Shown here: positions 22,071 to 29,882 of the stretch, piece by piece
Layout of the letters: each line of letters starts with the position of its first letter
Numbering within the stretch: position 1 is the first letter of the stretch
Assembly (NCBI GenBank): GCA_964636275.1
Contig: CAZWRN010000017.1
Coordinates: 1-29,882 of the forward strand
DNA length: 29,882 bases
Direction of reading: 5' to 3'
From: CAZWRN01 sp964636275
GTDB taxonomy: Bacteria; Patescibacteriota; Microgenomatia; Daviesbacterales; UBA10151
Notes under the pieces: model-generated
Seen by the model: only the letters and a program-made list of their open reading frames with translations
The model's database searches: none
What the model was told of the DNA's origin: nothing
Made by a program: the position numbers and the translations under genes

Positions 22071-23195
22071 TTAGATATACATACTGCAAATTCTTATTAT
22101 TTGGAGCCCGATTTTTTTAGGAGTTAATTTGTTTTCATATAATTTCGAGCCAGCTTCTCCAATTTTTTTTAATAGAGCGGGGTGATTTTTAAGGTAATTA
22201 ATTGATTCGTAGATTGAATTTGCATCACCTGGTTTACAAAGATATATATTCTCTTTGTGTTTAAACAGCTCTCGGATACCAGGAGAGTCGGCAGAGATAG
22301 TTGGCTTAGCGTAAGAAATAGACTGAAATACTTTATTTGGTATGCATCTCGGCATAGTTTTATTATTTTGAAAAATACCTAGTACAAGATTTGCATTTTC
22401 TAGCACATGACTTAATTCTTTATTTGAAATCCAGCCTAAAAATTTAACATTATTTAAGTTTTCTTTACGAGCATAAGTAACTGCGTCATTAAATCCGGGT
22501 CCTGTCCCTGTAAATATATATTCAATACTAGAATCATCTAGAGATAACTTGGCTGAGCCGAGTATATATTCTACTCCATGTAAAGGAATAAATACGCCAG
22601 AGTATACTACTGAAAATACTTTCGTTTTCTTAATTGATTTATTATTTCTAACTTTGGGTCTAATGGCTCCTATATATAAAACTTTTAGTTTTTGTTTAGG
22701 TATATTGAATGTGTCATGAAAATATAAAACATCTTGATATGTATGAGCTAATATTAAATCAGGAAATGTATAAATGAATGATTCAGTTATTTTTAATAAC
22801 TTAACTAAATATTTATTTCTGAAAGTACCATAATCTGAAACATACATATCATACAGAGATAAAAGTGGGTCGAAAATCACCTTCTTCTTGCGTATTTTAC
22901 CAATTAAGTAAGCTCCAAAAACTTCAAAATGGGATGAGTCGCCAACAAAAATAATGTCATAATTAAATTTGTAATCCAAATATAGTCCTTTAACTAGTAA
23001 AAATATATTTCTGAAAATAAGGCTGAATGGAAATAAAATATAAAACTGAATTTTTCTAAATCTATTTTCCAACTTAAACTTTGGCTTGGATGAGTGGCAT
23101 AATATAACATCTACACCGTTTTCTTTTAATCCAGCAATGTTAATTGAACTTCTTGTATAGGTTAGATCAGATGTTCCGTAATAACAAATTTTCAT
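22071..23195 (-). CDS. GT4-like glycosyltransferase (GT-B fold), AT-rich
   Basis: 374 residues. The N-terminal GT-B half starts MKICYYGTSDLTYTRSSINI, typical of GT4 enzymes. The C-terminal half has VVYSGVFIPLHGVEYILGSA, FTGTGPGF, KFLGWISNKEL and CIPNKVFQSISYAKPTISAD, where the family's nucleotide-sugar Glu region is replaced by PNKVF as in many GT4 capsule enzymes. It probably adds one sugar from a nucleotide donor on the cytoplasmic side. Codon use is much more AT-rich than the flanking operon genes. Eight bases separate it from the upstream GT4 gene, so they are co-transcribed. Confidence 0.82.
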   Translation of the reverse strand: MKICYYGTSDLTYTRSSINIAGLKENGVDVILCHSSKPKFKLENRFRKIQFYILFPFSLIFRNIFLLVKGLYLDYKFNYDIIFVGDSSHFEVFGAYLIGKIRKKKVIFDPLLSLYDMYVSDYGTFRNKYLVKLLKITESFIYTFPDLILAHTYQDVLYFHDTFNIPKQKLKVLYIGAIRPKVRNNKSIKKTKVFSVVYSGVFIPLHGVEYILGSAKLSLDDSSIEYIFTGTGPGFNDAVTYARKENLNNVKFLGWISNKELSHVLENANLVLGIFQNNKTMPRCIPNKVFQSISYAKPTISADSPGIRELFKHKENIYLCKPGDANSIYESINYLKNHPALLKKIGEAGSKLYENKLTPKKIGLQIIRICSMYI

Positions 23196-23203
23196 ATTGT
23201 TGT

Positions 23204-24322
23204 TTAAATACTTATCAGTTCAGTAATAAATTTAGGATACAAAACATCATTTGAAAAATTTTCATAAGCAAATCTATGATTATTTCGTCGATTAATTTTT
23301 CTATTTAGTTTTAATTCGTTAATCTTTTTTAGCAAAGATAAATATTCCAAAGGATTCTCGCTTGATGAACTAAATTCGATATTTTTGGGCATATTCAATC
23401 TTACTTCATTAGAGTTCAATACAACGAGACCACAGCTTAAAGCTTCAGGCATAACTAATCCAAAAGTTTCTGCTCTAGATGGAAAAAGAAGAACATCATG
23501 CTCAGAATAAATTTTTCTTAATTGATTCTCATCGTTTATATATCCATAATAGGTGACTCTTGACTGGTCAAGTTCAAGTATTTTGTGTTTTAGAGGGCCT
23601 TCTCCAATAACCGAAAAATGATAATCATCTGGAGCTCTTTTGATTATTTCAGCAACAATATCTGTGCCTTTTCTTATTGATAGTTCACCAACGATAATAA
23701 CTTTTAAGATTTTTAGTTTATCTAATTTTTGTTGAACTTTATATTTTTTATTTATATTCACACCATCATAAATTTGCTTTACATTATTAATTTTAAAATT
23801 TACTTTTAAGAATTTTTCATCTCGCGTATTTAAAACATGAACCATGATACATTTTGAAAGAAAATAACTAAAAATTTTAGAACTGTAAAGCCAGTTATGA
23901 AAATGATTTAAGACTGTCTTAGGAGAAGGATATATAAGCGGCGAATGAATACCAGCAACTGTTTTACTAAATGTATTTAGTCCGCCGAAGTAGAGGCATA
24001 TCAATATTTCTAAAAACTCAAATTTAACATAATTTATTCGAGACTCTTTAAATAGTTGATTAACTTCTTTAAATTCTTTACTAAAAGGATTAATATGTGC
24101 GAGTGTTAGTTTTAAATAGATATCCTTATTTATGTTAAGTTCTTCTGTGTGGTCACTAAACTTACGATGCAATACTATTTGTCCGTAAAAATCTGAAATT
24201 ACTGGGTCAACACTTATCAATCGAGTTTCCTCAATTTTTGAAATTTCATTGACGATTCCTTTAGTCCATCTTTCGGCGCCCCCTTTGAATTCTATTGGTG
24301 CAAAGTTAAGAAATAAAATCAT
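23204..24322 (-). CDS. GT4 glycosyltransferase (GT-B fold), AT-rich
   Basis: 372 residues. N-terminal FKGGAERWTKG (12-22) is the acceptor-side glycine loop. C-terminal VGELSIRKGTDIVAE (211-225), VIGEGPLKHKI (238-248) and SRAETFGLVMPEALSCG (282-298) follow GT4 order; Glu285 and Glu293 make the E-x7-E donor motif, so it should be catalytically active. Adds a sugar to the growing lipid-linked glycan in the cytoplasm. Like its downstream neighbour it is very AT-rich. It overlaps the end of the GT2 gene by 17 bases and has a GGGAGG sequence just before the ATG. Confidence 0.88.
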   Translation of the reverse strand: MILFLNFAPIEFKGGAERWTKGIVNEISKIEETRLISVDPVISDFYGQIVLHRKFSDHTEELNINKDIYLKLTLAHINPFSKEFKEVNQLFKESRINYVKFEFLEILICLYFGGLNTFSKTVAGIHSPLIYPSPKTVLNHFHNWLYSSKIFSYFLSKCIMVHVLNTRDEKFLKVNFKINNVKQIYDGVNINKKYKVQQKLDKLKILKVIIVGELSIRKGTDIVAEIIKRAPDDYHFSVIGEGPLKHKILELDQSRVTYYGYINDENQLRKIYSEHDVLLFPSRAETFGLVMPEALSCGLVVLNSNEVRLNMPKNIEFSSSSENPLEYLSLLKKINELKLNRKINRRNNHRFAYENFSNDVLYPKFITELISI

Positions 24323-25220
24323 AGGCCTCCCTTTTTTTGAGATTTTTGGTAGTGGTTGCAGTGTCCCAGATAAATGGATTTTTCTTGGATACTTTCATGT
24401 CATACATCCCCAGCATATAGGCATAAACTTCCAGACAAATACCACCGCAGATCCAGAGCAGCTCTTTAAAATTGCGGATGGGAAATTTAAAAAGCAGCAG
24501 ATATAAAGTGGACTTGGTCATGTTGTCTATTTTGATATTTTCATGTTTGTACAATCTGGCATGTCCATTGAATACTCTTCGACGCTGTTTGATCAGATCT
24601 TTGACATGATCAGCTCCTTTATTGAATACAACTGCTTCATCTACATGGACCGCTTTTAAAGACAACTGGATCATCTTGGCCTGGATATACGCCTCATCTA
24701 CCGCTGTAGTAGTTGATAGAGCCTTGATCAGATTGCGATAGGCGATGATCTCTCCAAAGCGGGGGATATTGCGATGAAACCACCACCAGGTATGAATGAT
24801 GTAACCCAAAAAAGTATTTGGATCGTTGATAGGTATCGGTGCTCCACCTGTCATACCGATAGATTTATCTTTCAGTAGTGGTTTGCAAAGATGCTCAATC
24901 GTTTTTGGCTGAGGGACAGTATCCGCACTTTCAATCACAACGATCTCGTCACTCACTACTTTCAAAAATGCATTGATAGCAGCAGCTTTTCCTTTGCGTT
25001 TTTTTTGCTGGATCAGCTCGACCCGTTTATCTTTTTTACAAAACTCCAATACGATATCATCTGTTTTATCCGTACTAGCCGAGGAAACGACAATAATCTT
25101 ATTGATCCGGACCTCTTTAGTGATCTGATTTATCAGAGCATCCAGTATCCTTCCGATATTTTTTTCTTCATTGTATGCAGGTACACAGATCGACACTGAA
25201 TTTGGTATTTTTTTCTTCAT
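24306..25220 (-). CDS. GT2 family glycosyltransferase
   Basis: 304 residues. SVSICVPAYNEEKNIGRIL (8-26) is the GT-A nucleotide-binding start. SAD (98-100) holds the metal-binding acid position, DEAYI (175-179) is the catalytic-base region, and QRRRVFNGH (212-220) resembles the Q/RxxRW loop. A hydrophobic segment (about 232-270) suggests membrane association. It probably adds a sugar to a lipid-linked intermediate. The start overlaps the flippase stop as ATGA and has a strong AGGAGGTGG ribosome-binding site, so translation is coupled but independently primed. Confidence 0.85.
   Translation of the reverse strand: MKKKIPNSVSICVPAYNEEKNIGRILDALINQITKEVRINKIIVVSSASTDKTDDIVLEFCKKDKRVELIQQKKRKGKAAAINAFLKVVSDEIVVIESADTVPQPKTIEHLCKPLLKDKSIGMTGGAPIPINDPNTFLGYIIHTWWWFHRNIPRFGEIIAYRNLIKALSTTTAVDEAYIQAKMIQLSLKAVHVDEAVVFNKGADHVKDLIKQRRRVFNGHARLYKHENIKIDNMTKSTLYLLLFKFPIRNFKELLWICGGICLEVYAYMLGMYDMKVSKKNPFIWDTATTTKNLKKREAYDFIS
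24326..24331 (-). promoter_or_regulatory. Shine-Dalgarno-like site of the GT4 gene starting at 24322
   Basis: GGGAGG on the minus strand, only three bases before the ATG, closer than the usual 5-9. Confidence 0.5.
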
Positions 25221-26500
25221 GAGACCACCTCCTCGGCAAGTTTTTGTATTCTTCTGGCTGAAACTTTTGGACTAAACAGACTTTGTCGGATATGCAGACC
25301 TGCCAAAATCAAACTGTAAAAAATACTGACCATCAGTAATATATTGACGATCTGTCCGACCGACTGGTGATTGAGATATATCCCCGATGTCAGACATAGA
25401 GCCATGACTAAACTCACAATGGCGAAAAGATATTGTTTTCGTGCCAAATGATAAGTCACGATGGTATTACCCAAAGTAAAAAGGGCGATTGCCGACAGAT
25501 ATGGCAGTGCCAATGGAATGATCAGACTGGCTTTTTCCGTCAGTAAAAGAGGAATTGAAAAAAAGCCAAAAACACCAAAAACCAGCACGGCGCTAAATGC
25601 CATCACCGCACTTCCTATAAATAGTAGATAAAAAGATAAAGATGGATTTGCCGTCTGTTGTGCTTCCCGGCTCACCAGAGTGATGGTAAAAACATTGAGT
25701 AAAGAACCAGCAAAAAAGACGATTTTCCCAAGTAGTGATAAATAGGCGTACTGCCCAGCCTGGTCAGGTGCCAGAAAATGTTTCACCATTACCATGTCCA
25801 GAGCCAAAAAAGAGATGGTGGATATTCCGGCTAAAAGTGCAGCTCCAAAAAAAGTAAACGGAAAAGGATAACTGCTTTTCTTTGTGATTGATGATTTATT
25901 TTTCCAAGCCAATAAGAATGTCACAGCCCCTGTCAGTAAGGCAGAAATATAAATAGATAAATAAATCAGCTGATGGTATCCGGTAGATAGCAGCCAAAAA
26001 GCAGAGGCAAATTTGATTACCGGCTCGATAAAGATACTCACTCCAACCAGGACAAAAAAAAGTTTACCTTGCAGATAGCCGCGCCCCAAAAAAGCCAGAG
26101 GATAGAGTATAAAAAGAGGGGTAAACAGGTAAAAGATAGCATTATCATTTAACTGAAAAAACTGAGTCAAAAATGGCACAGCTAGAGCCCAGACTACAGC
26201 TATAAAAAGATTGATTAGAAGGATCTGTTTGGTGAGTGACAGGAAAAAAAGAGTACCTCCTTCTGAAGTGACAGAGTTGTCGAGATAGGCGACTTCCCGA
26301 TTGGTAATACCTGAAAGAGCGTTGTAGATCAAACTTCCAAAATACATAAATGTATTGATCAAAGCCAATACACCAAAATCCTCTGCCGAGACTACTCGTC
26401 CCAGGTAGGCATTAAAAAATAGATTTACCACATTGGCTGCCATGACGGCTGCTGCCAGCGTCGTACCGGATAATAAAACTGCTGATCTGCTCGTATTCAT
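25217..26500 (-). CDS. Wzx-like polysaccharide flippase (MOP superfamily)
   Basis: 427 residues from ATG 26500, about 12 membrane helices. The N-terminal SGTTLAAAVMAANVVNLFFNAYLGR plus VVSAEDFGVLALINTFMYF are typical of Wzx/RfbX O-antigen flippases, which move lipid-linked glycans across the membrane. The frame is open for 30 more codons upstream, but that would overlap the preceding gene's end and adds a non-family polar leader; ATG 26500 begins at the conserved helix, 28 bases after the previous stop. No clear Shine-Dalgarno is visible. Position between the GT2 genes fits flipping of the glycan they build. Confidence 0.87.
   Translation of the reverse strand: MNTSRSAVLLSGTTLAAAVMAANVVNLFFNAYLGRVVSAEDFGVLALINTFMYFGSLIYNALSGITNREVAYLDNSVTSEGGTLFFLSLTKQILLINLFIAVVWALAVPFLTQFFQLNDNAIFYLFTPLFILYPLAFLGRGYLQGKLFFVLVGVSIFIEPVIKFASAFWLLSTGYHQLIYLSIYISALLTGAVTFLLAWKNKSSITKKSSYPFPFTFFGAALLAGISTISFLALDMVMVKHFLAPDQAGQYAYLSLLGKIVFFAGSLLNVFTITLVSREAQQTANPSLSFYLLFIGSAVMAFSAVLVFGVFGFFSIPLLLTEKASLIIPLALPYLSAIALFTLGNTIVTYHLARKQYLFAIVSLVMALCLTSGIYLNHQSVGQIVNILLMVSIFYSLILAGLHIRQSLFSPKVSARRIQKLAEEVVS
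25225..25233 (-). promoter_or_regulatory. Strong Shine-Dalgarno site of the GT2 gene starting at 25220
   Basis: AGGAGGTGG on the minus strand, with seven bases between AGGAGG and the ATG. The best ribosome-binding site in the window; it lies inside the flippase coding sequence. Confidence 0.75.
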
Positions 26501-26528
26501 ATTGTTTGTTATTTTCCAGCTATCAGTA

Positions 26529-28730
26529 CTAGGTGAGAGCTGGACGTACTGTATTTTGAGTAAGATCCTTATCCACCATATCGCGGCCAATCGCTTTTGA
26601 TGCCTGTGAGACTGCTTTTTGATTGTTTAGATGCAGACCATGTTTAGTTTTGGACCAGTGGTGGGGTGCTACTATCAATTTGTAGACTGCCATCCAGGCG
26701 GCGACAGACATTGCCAGCCAGTAAAGTGGGATAAAGACGCCGTATTTCACCAATTCATGGTGACCGTGTTTGGCACAGCCGATCATGTAGTAGTAGACAT
26801 AAAGAAAATTGCCCAGCAGCAGTGAGATCACCCCCATGTACAACACTGGTGCTGGGAAGAAACTTTCGATAAATGTGCCGATATTGGCCCGAAACAAAAA
26901 GTACATGATCGTGATCACCCACATAAATGGATTGATAAACATCGACAAGACTTTACCTCCCACCACAAGTTGAAATGTCACAGCATGAGGTTCACGCCAT
27001 GTTTTGGCAAACTCCATCGGATTGCGCATATGGATCAGATAGGTCTGAATATATCCTTTGATCCATCTGGAACGCTGAGAAAACCAGTTTTTCAAATTAC
27101 TGTTGGCTTCTTCTAAAGTGGTAGAGTTGATGACTGCTGTCTGAAAGCCCTGTTTTACTAGCCGCATTCCTAAATCACAGTCTTCTGTCACATTGAAAGA
27201 ATCCCAGCCTTTCATTTTCAACAGATCAACTTTCTTAAAGTGATTGGATGTCCCGCCCAGCGGAATAGGAGCATGAATTGATTGCAATCCAGTCAACACC
27301 AGGTCAAACCATAAAGAATACTCGGCAGTAAATACCCGGGTAAGCAGATTTTGATGAGGGTTGTAAAAGTTGAGTTTGGCCTGTATGCAGATGATCCGCT
27401 TACCGGCTTTTTCAAAAGCCAGTACCGCTTTTTTCAACTGTAACGGATCTGGAACATCTTCGGCATCATAGATCACAATATATTCACCTGTGGCATGCTT
27501 CAGTCCGTAATTAGAGGCTTTTGGTTTGGTTTTTGGTTTTGAGTCGGGGACTATGACTGTCTGAAAATATTTTGGCAGGTCGTAGTTTCCCACCTCTTTA
27601 ATAGTCTCTTTATCATCTTCTTCTAAAAGTAGCATGACCTGAAGTTTGTCTTTGGGATAATCCAACTTACTCATTGCTGTTACAAATTGTGGTATCACCT
27701 GCCACTCTTTATATAGCGGACATAAAATAGTGTAGCGGGGCCAATCATGCACTTTTTCTATTTCAGACTGAGAAATTTCTACTTCAGCCGGCTTGGAAAA
27801 ACTCCGGTATATCAGGTAAAGATTGAATAAAAGGTCAGCAAAGTAAAGAGTGGTCAGTGCAGCCACCAAAAGAACCAGAGCCGCATGCCAATTGACAACA
27901 AAAAAGAATACTAGCTCAGCTAAAAGGGCCAGAATGATAAACATCTGCATTCCAGAGAGACGGTGTACCGCACTTTGATGTGGTGTCAGATCGGAATGAT
28001 GGATAAATTCCTGCCCTTTGTAATGAAAACCCTGTCCTTTTTGATCTGCTTCATGAGGCAGAAAGGGGATGATCTTGCTTCGGGTGGTTCCGAGTTTGAA
28101 ATCTGCCCACCACAGACGCCAGATAGGATCGTGATGATGTTTTTGATGATCCCCATCAAATTCAACTTCATGATTGTCGATAGTATATCCGGCATCCCGG
28201 GCCCTGACTAAAAATTCCAAATCAAAAGATGTCGAAGAAAGGTGTGGAAAAAGTCTTTCGGCAATCTGTCTTTTAAAAACTTTCAGACCAGACCGCATAT
28301 CGATGGTCGTATTTGTATTTAGTTTGCCATAAAAATAAGAAGCTGCATCTGTCTGGCGATTTCTTTTTGCCACCAATACATCAGCTTTGCCATCAGCTAT
28401 TTTAAAAGCCATATCGGTGATAGTTGAAGCTGAATATGTAGATGGAGCATCAACTACCGCAACAATTGGATATTTAGAATGCCAAATACCATCTAGTATT
28501 CGGACAGCTTTAGTATGATTGGCAGTTTTTGGGTGATAGGAGATGTTAAAATCTGAGCTTAATTCCTTTATGATCTCAGAAGTATTATCAGTAGAGCCAT
28601 TGTCTATACAGATGATTTCATAATTTAGATTTAGCTTAGAACAAGTACTGTGAATATCTTTGACAAAGTCGGTAAGTATTGATGCGTCGTTTTTAGTGGG
28701 AACGACTATAGACAGTGATGATAAATGCAT
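26529..28730 (-). CDS. Double GT2 fusion: degenerate DPM-like GT2 plus cellulose-synthase-like membrane GT2
   Basis: 733 residues, first gene of the operon. The N-terminal GT2 (about 5-225) begins LSIVVPTKND and has DNGSTDNT (43-50). Its DxD position reads DAPS (94-97), so the second Asp is missing and metal binding is doubtful; a His-rich GDHQKHHHDP follows at 193-202. Two membrane helices (262-308) link to a second GT2 (about 332-600) with DAEDVP (422-427), TEDCDL (515-520) and QRSRWIKGY (552-560), the full DxD/TED/QxxRW set of processive or membrane GT2 enzymes. More membrane helices follow to the C-terminus. The C-terminal half is probably the active enzyme making a surface glycan. Confidence 0.85.
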   Translation of the reverse strand: MHLSSLSIVVPTKNDASILTDFVKDIHSTCSKLNLNYEIICIDNGSTDNTSEIIKELSSDFNISYHPKTANHTKAVRILDGIWHSKYPIVAVVDAPSTYSASTITDMAFKIADGKADVLVAKRNRQTDAASYFYGKLNTNTTIDMRSGLKVFKRQIAERLFPHLSSTSFDLEFLVRARDAGYTIDNHEVEFDGDHQKHHHDPIWRLWWADFKLGTTRSKIIPFLPHEADQKGQGFHYKGQEFIHHSDLTPHQSAVHRLSGMQMFIILALLAELVFFFVVNWHAALVLLVAALTTLYFADLLFNLYLIYRSFSKPAEVEISQSEIEKVHDWPRYTILCPLYKEWQVIPQFVTAMSKLDYPKDKLQVMLLLEEDDKETIKEVGNYDLPKYFQTVIVPDSKPKTKPKASNYGLKHATGEYIVIYDAEDVPDPLQLKKAVLAFEKAGKRIICIQAKLNFYNPHQNLLTRVFTAEYSLWFDLVLTGLQSIHAPIPLGGTSNHFKKVDLLKMKGWDSFNVTEDCDLGMRLVKQGFQTAVINSTTLEEANSNLKNWFSQRSRWIKGYIQTYLIHMRNPMEFAKTWREPHAVTFQLVVGGKVLSMFINPFMWVITIMYFLFRANIGTFIESFFPAPVLYMGVISLLLGNFLYVYYYMIGCAKHGHHELVKYGVFIPLYWLAMSVAAWMAVYKLIVAPHHWSKTKHGLHLNNQKAVSQASKAIGRDMVDKDLTQNTVRPALT

Positions 28731-29080
28731 AAATAGTTTGTTTAAAAGCTCAAACTTTCAAACAGGGCAGAACCGTTTGCTAGATGAATAGTGGGTTAAA
28801 AGATAAGTACAGTAATTATTACTATATTAACTATAAAACATTTTTTCGGATTTGGCAAACAGCCTATATAGTTGAGCTAACATCAAGCTTAATCAATTTG
28901 GGTAATCAATAAGTAAGAATAATCAGCCAACTTTGTAACAAATGACGTGAAAACTGAAGCTATATTTGTGCAAAGAGCCTTTTTAAACTTACACAAAAAA
29001 CAATTCGTGTAAGCGAGCTGAACATTATGATTTGGAAAGAAAAATATGAAGTCAGTCTAGTGTCAGAATTTATAGGATGA
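28731..29080. other. 350-bp AT-rich gap upstream of the glycan operon
   Basis: No supported gene on either strand; only reading frames of about 20 codons. It should hold the operon promoter. Unlike other unit-opening genes, the ATG at 28730 has no TATAAT 5-9 bases upstream, so a longer leader is likely; AT-rich minus-strand candidates lie around 28815-28850. A small inverted repeat, CAAAC (28759-28763)/GTTTG (28775-28779), lies in the would-be leader. Confidence 0.5.
28988..29013. repeat. Short inverted repeat, 7-bp stem
   Basis: CTTACAC (28988-28994) and GTGTAAG (29007-29013) around a 12-base A-rich loop, between the orphan gene's stop and the glycan operon. No U-tract follows, so terminator function is uncertain. 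Confidence 0.4.
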
Positions 29081-29755
29081 TCATGATATGTCCTTTGAGT
29101 GAGGAGTTGAAATACCCTTTGGGTAACGGGTAAGCAAGACTCTATCAGGCGCAGATAAAAATAAGCCCGGATCTTCCTTCATCGCCTCAATCAGAATGGA
29201 GGCTTTAACCGCCTGGGATCTTTGACGGGCATCATTGGTACTTAAAACTGCTTCATTTGTCCAGTCATAGAAGTATGACATTGCGGAGGCAGTTCCGGCT
29301 ATTACATCTGCCGGATATTTCTGAGATCTTATAACAAAATCAGGTGTAATTAAGATAGTTGGCTCTGTCTCATCTGGCTGGTGTTTAAATTCATCTAAAA
29401 GCATTTTTGGCTGAAAAGGCGGAGTGCGTAATCCTCGAATTTGTCCGATGGCTGCTATATCAGGCTGGGTGAGAGTTTCTCTGATATCGTTGGCAATAAT
29501 CAGACGGGAGGAAGGGTGTTCAACAAAACCCCAGGCTGATTGTCCAATGGCCTCTATTGGGGTACCCACTAAACGTATTTTTAAGAAAGCGCAGGCAGCA
29601 AAAAAGTAATCTGAAACCAGCTCTGATAAAAAGTTTGAAGGTAAATTTTTCATAGCAGCCGGGCTATTGTGATGCTCATAGATATTATTAACCCGCTCAA
29701 AAGCCGTTGTGAACATTGGATTGGTGGGTAAATAAAATTCTGTTCGTCGGATCAT
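29081..29755 (-). CDS. Protein of unknown function (224 residues)
   Basis: Soluble-looking protein without signal peptide or long membrane segment. The N-terminal part is helical (FTTAFERVNNIYEHH, NFLSELVSDYFFAACAFLKIR). A middle section alternates strands and loops (SAWGFVEHPSSRLIIAND, EPTILITPDFVIRSQ), then helices rich in Ala/Ser (AGTASAMSYFYDWTNEAV). I recognise no family or catalytic motif. A good leaderless promoter supports the start. It is transcribed toward the glycan operon but 350 bases and a likely separate promoter lie between them. Confidence 0.65.
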   Translation of the reverse strand: MIRRTEFYLPTNPMFTTAFERVNNIYEHHNSPAAMKNLPSNFLSELVSDYFFAACAFLKIRLVGTPIEAIGQSAWGFVEHPSSRLIIANDIRETLTQPDIAAIGQIRGLRTPPFQPKMLLDEFKHQPDETEPTILITPDFVIRSQKYPADVIAGTASAMSYFYDWTNEAVLSTNDARQRSQAVKASILIEAMKEDPGLFLSAPDRVLLTRYPKGISTPHSKDIS

Positions 29756-29764
29756 AACCGATAC

Positions 29765-29793
29765 AGTATACTAAAAAACAGGTTCGGAAGCAA
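29765..29793 (-). promoter_or_regulatory. Promoter of the 224-residue unknown gene (leaderless)
   Basis: Minus strand: TTGCTT (29788-29793), 17 bases, TATACT (29765-29770), nine bases before the ATG at 29755. Confidence 0.6.
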
Positions 29794-29810
29794 AAATTAT
29801 AGGCTTAATT

Positions 29811-29882
29811 ATTGAGACCGCTGACAACGGACTCTGGGAGGAAAGTTAAGTAACCTTTCGGTTGGTGTTAAGGGGTGGTCTT
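29811..29882 (+). ncRNA. Possible structured RNA or mRNA leader, cut by window edge
   Basis: AGACC (29815-29819) pairs with GGTCT (29877-29881). Inside are CCG/CGG, a GGAGGAAAG purine run, and a nested hairpin TTAA-GT-AACC-TTTC-GGTT-GGTG-TTAA. GC is higher than the surrounding gap and no frame is convincing. A ribosomal L10-type leader (CCG..GACA..GG layout) or the 5' part of RNase P RNA (GAGGAAAGT match) were considered; neither fits well. Strand is a guess. Confidence 0.3.

Noticed and set aside
26501..26590. Longer start for the flippase
   Set aside because: It runs into the end of the upstream gene and adds 30 residues unlike Wzx proteins, which begin near the first conserved helix.
29027..29080. 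Very short plus-strand peptide frame (17 codons) in the gap
   Set aside because: Too short, with no promoter, ribosome site or similarity to support it.
29829..29882. RNase P RNA gene
   Set aside because: Only the GAGGAAAGT piece matches; the expected CGGGCT continuation and later conserved regions are absent or beyond the window.

Overview
The window looks like a chromosomal segment of a Candidate Phyla Radiation (Patescibacteria) bacterium, most likely of Microgenomates type. This placement rests on overall character, not on a marker gene: moderate-to-low GC, many single genes with no recognisable family, a small DUF3096-like membrane protein, and a large surface-glycan operon with archaeal/CPR-style multi-membrane glycosyltransferases. 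TGA is used as a normal stop (for example the genes ending at 6805, 25217 and 29081), which argues against the CPR lineages that read UGA as glycine. I saw no tRNA or rRNA gene, CRISPR array, transposase or phage gene.

Layout. 1-6805 is mostly plus-strand single genes: a cut-off DUF3096-like gene (minus strand), a DUF1801 protein, a small membrane protein, a glycerate-kinase-like P-loop kinase with a large insertion, an MgtC/DUF4010 membrane protein, an anchored Cys-containing exported protein, a protein with several helix-turn-helix segments, and an MFS exporter. 6942-9630 holds divergently transcribed murJ (lipid II flippase) and an anchored alpha/beta hydrolase. 9769-17313 holds a DUF1704 metallopeptidase, a small membrane protein, a CAP-domain secreted protein, three proteins of unknown function (the largest may end in a RelE/ParE-like domain) and a secreted glycoside-hydrolase-like protein. 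17314-18963 holds a Fic AMPylase gene between two repeat-rich intergenic regions. 18964-28730 is one minus-strand, seven-gene surface-polysaccharide/protein-glycosylation operon: a double GT2 fusion, a Wzx-like flippase, a GT2, two AT-rich GT4 genes and two tandem GT39-like membrane glycosyltransferases. 28731-29882 holds a long gap, one orphan gene and a possible structured RNA at the edge.

Two non-gene signals stand out. First, most genes that open a transcription unit have a TATAAT-like -10 box ending only about 5-9 bases before the start codon, often with a -35 box 16-18 bases upstream. This implies leaderless mRNAs as the default; clear Shine-Dalgarno sequences occur only inside the glycan operon. 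Second, the Fic gene is preceded by five exact-period 10-bp repeats that cover its -35 and -10, which looks like an autoregulatory operator for the protein's own C-terminal winged helix.

Functionally, the window is dominated by cell-envelope work: lipid II flipping, export, anchored and secreted enzymes, and building, flipping and attaching a surface glycan. The rest is orphan genes.
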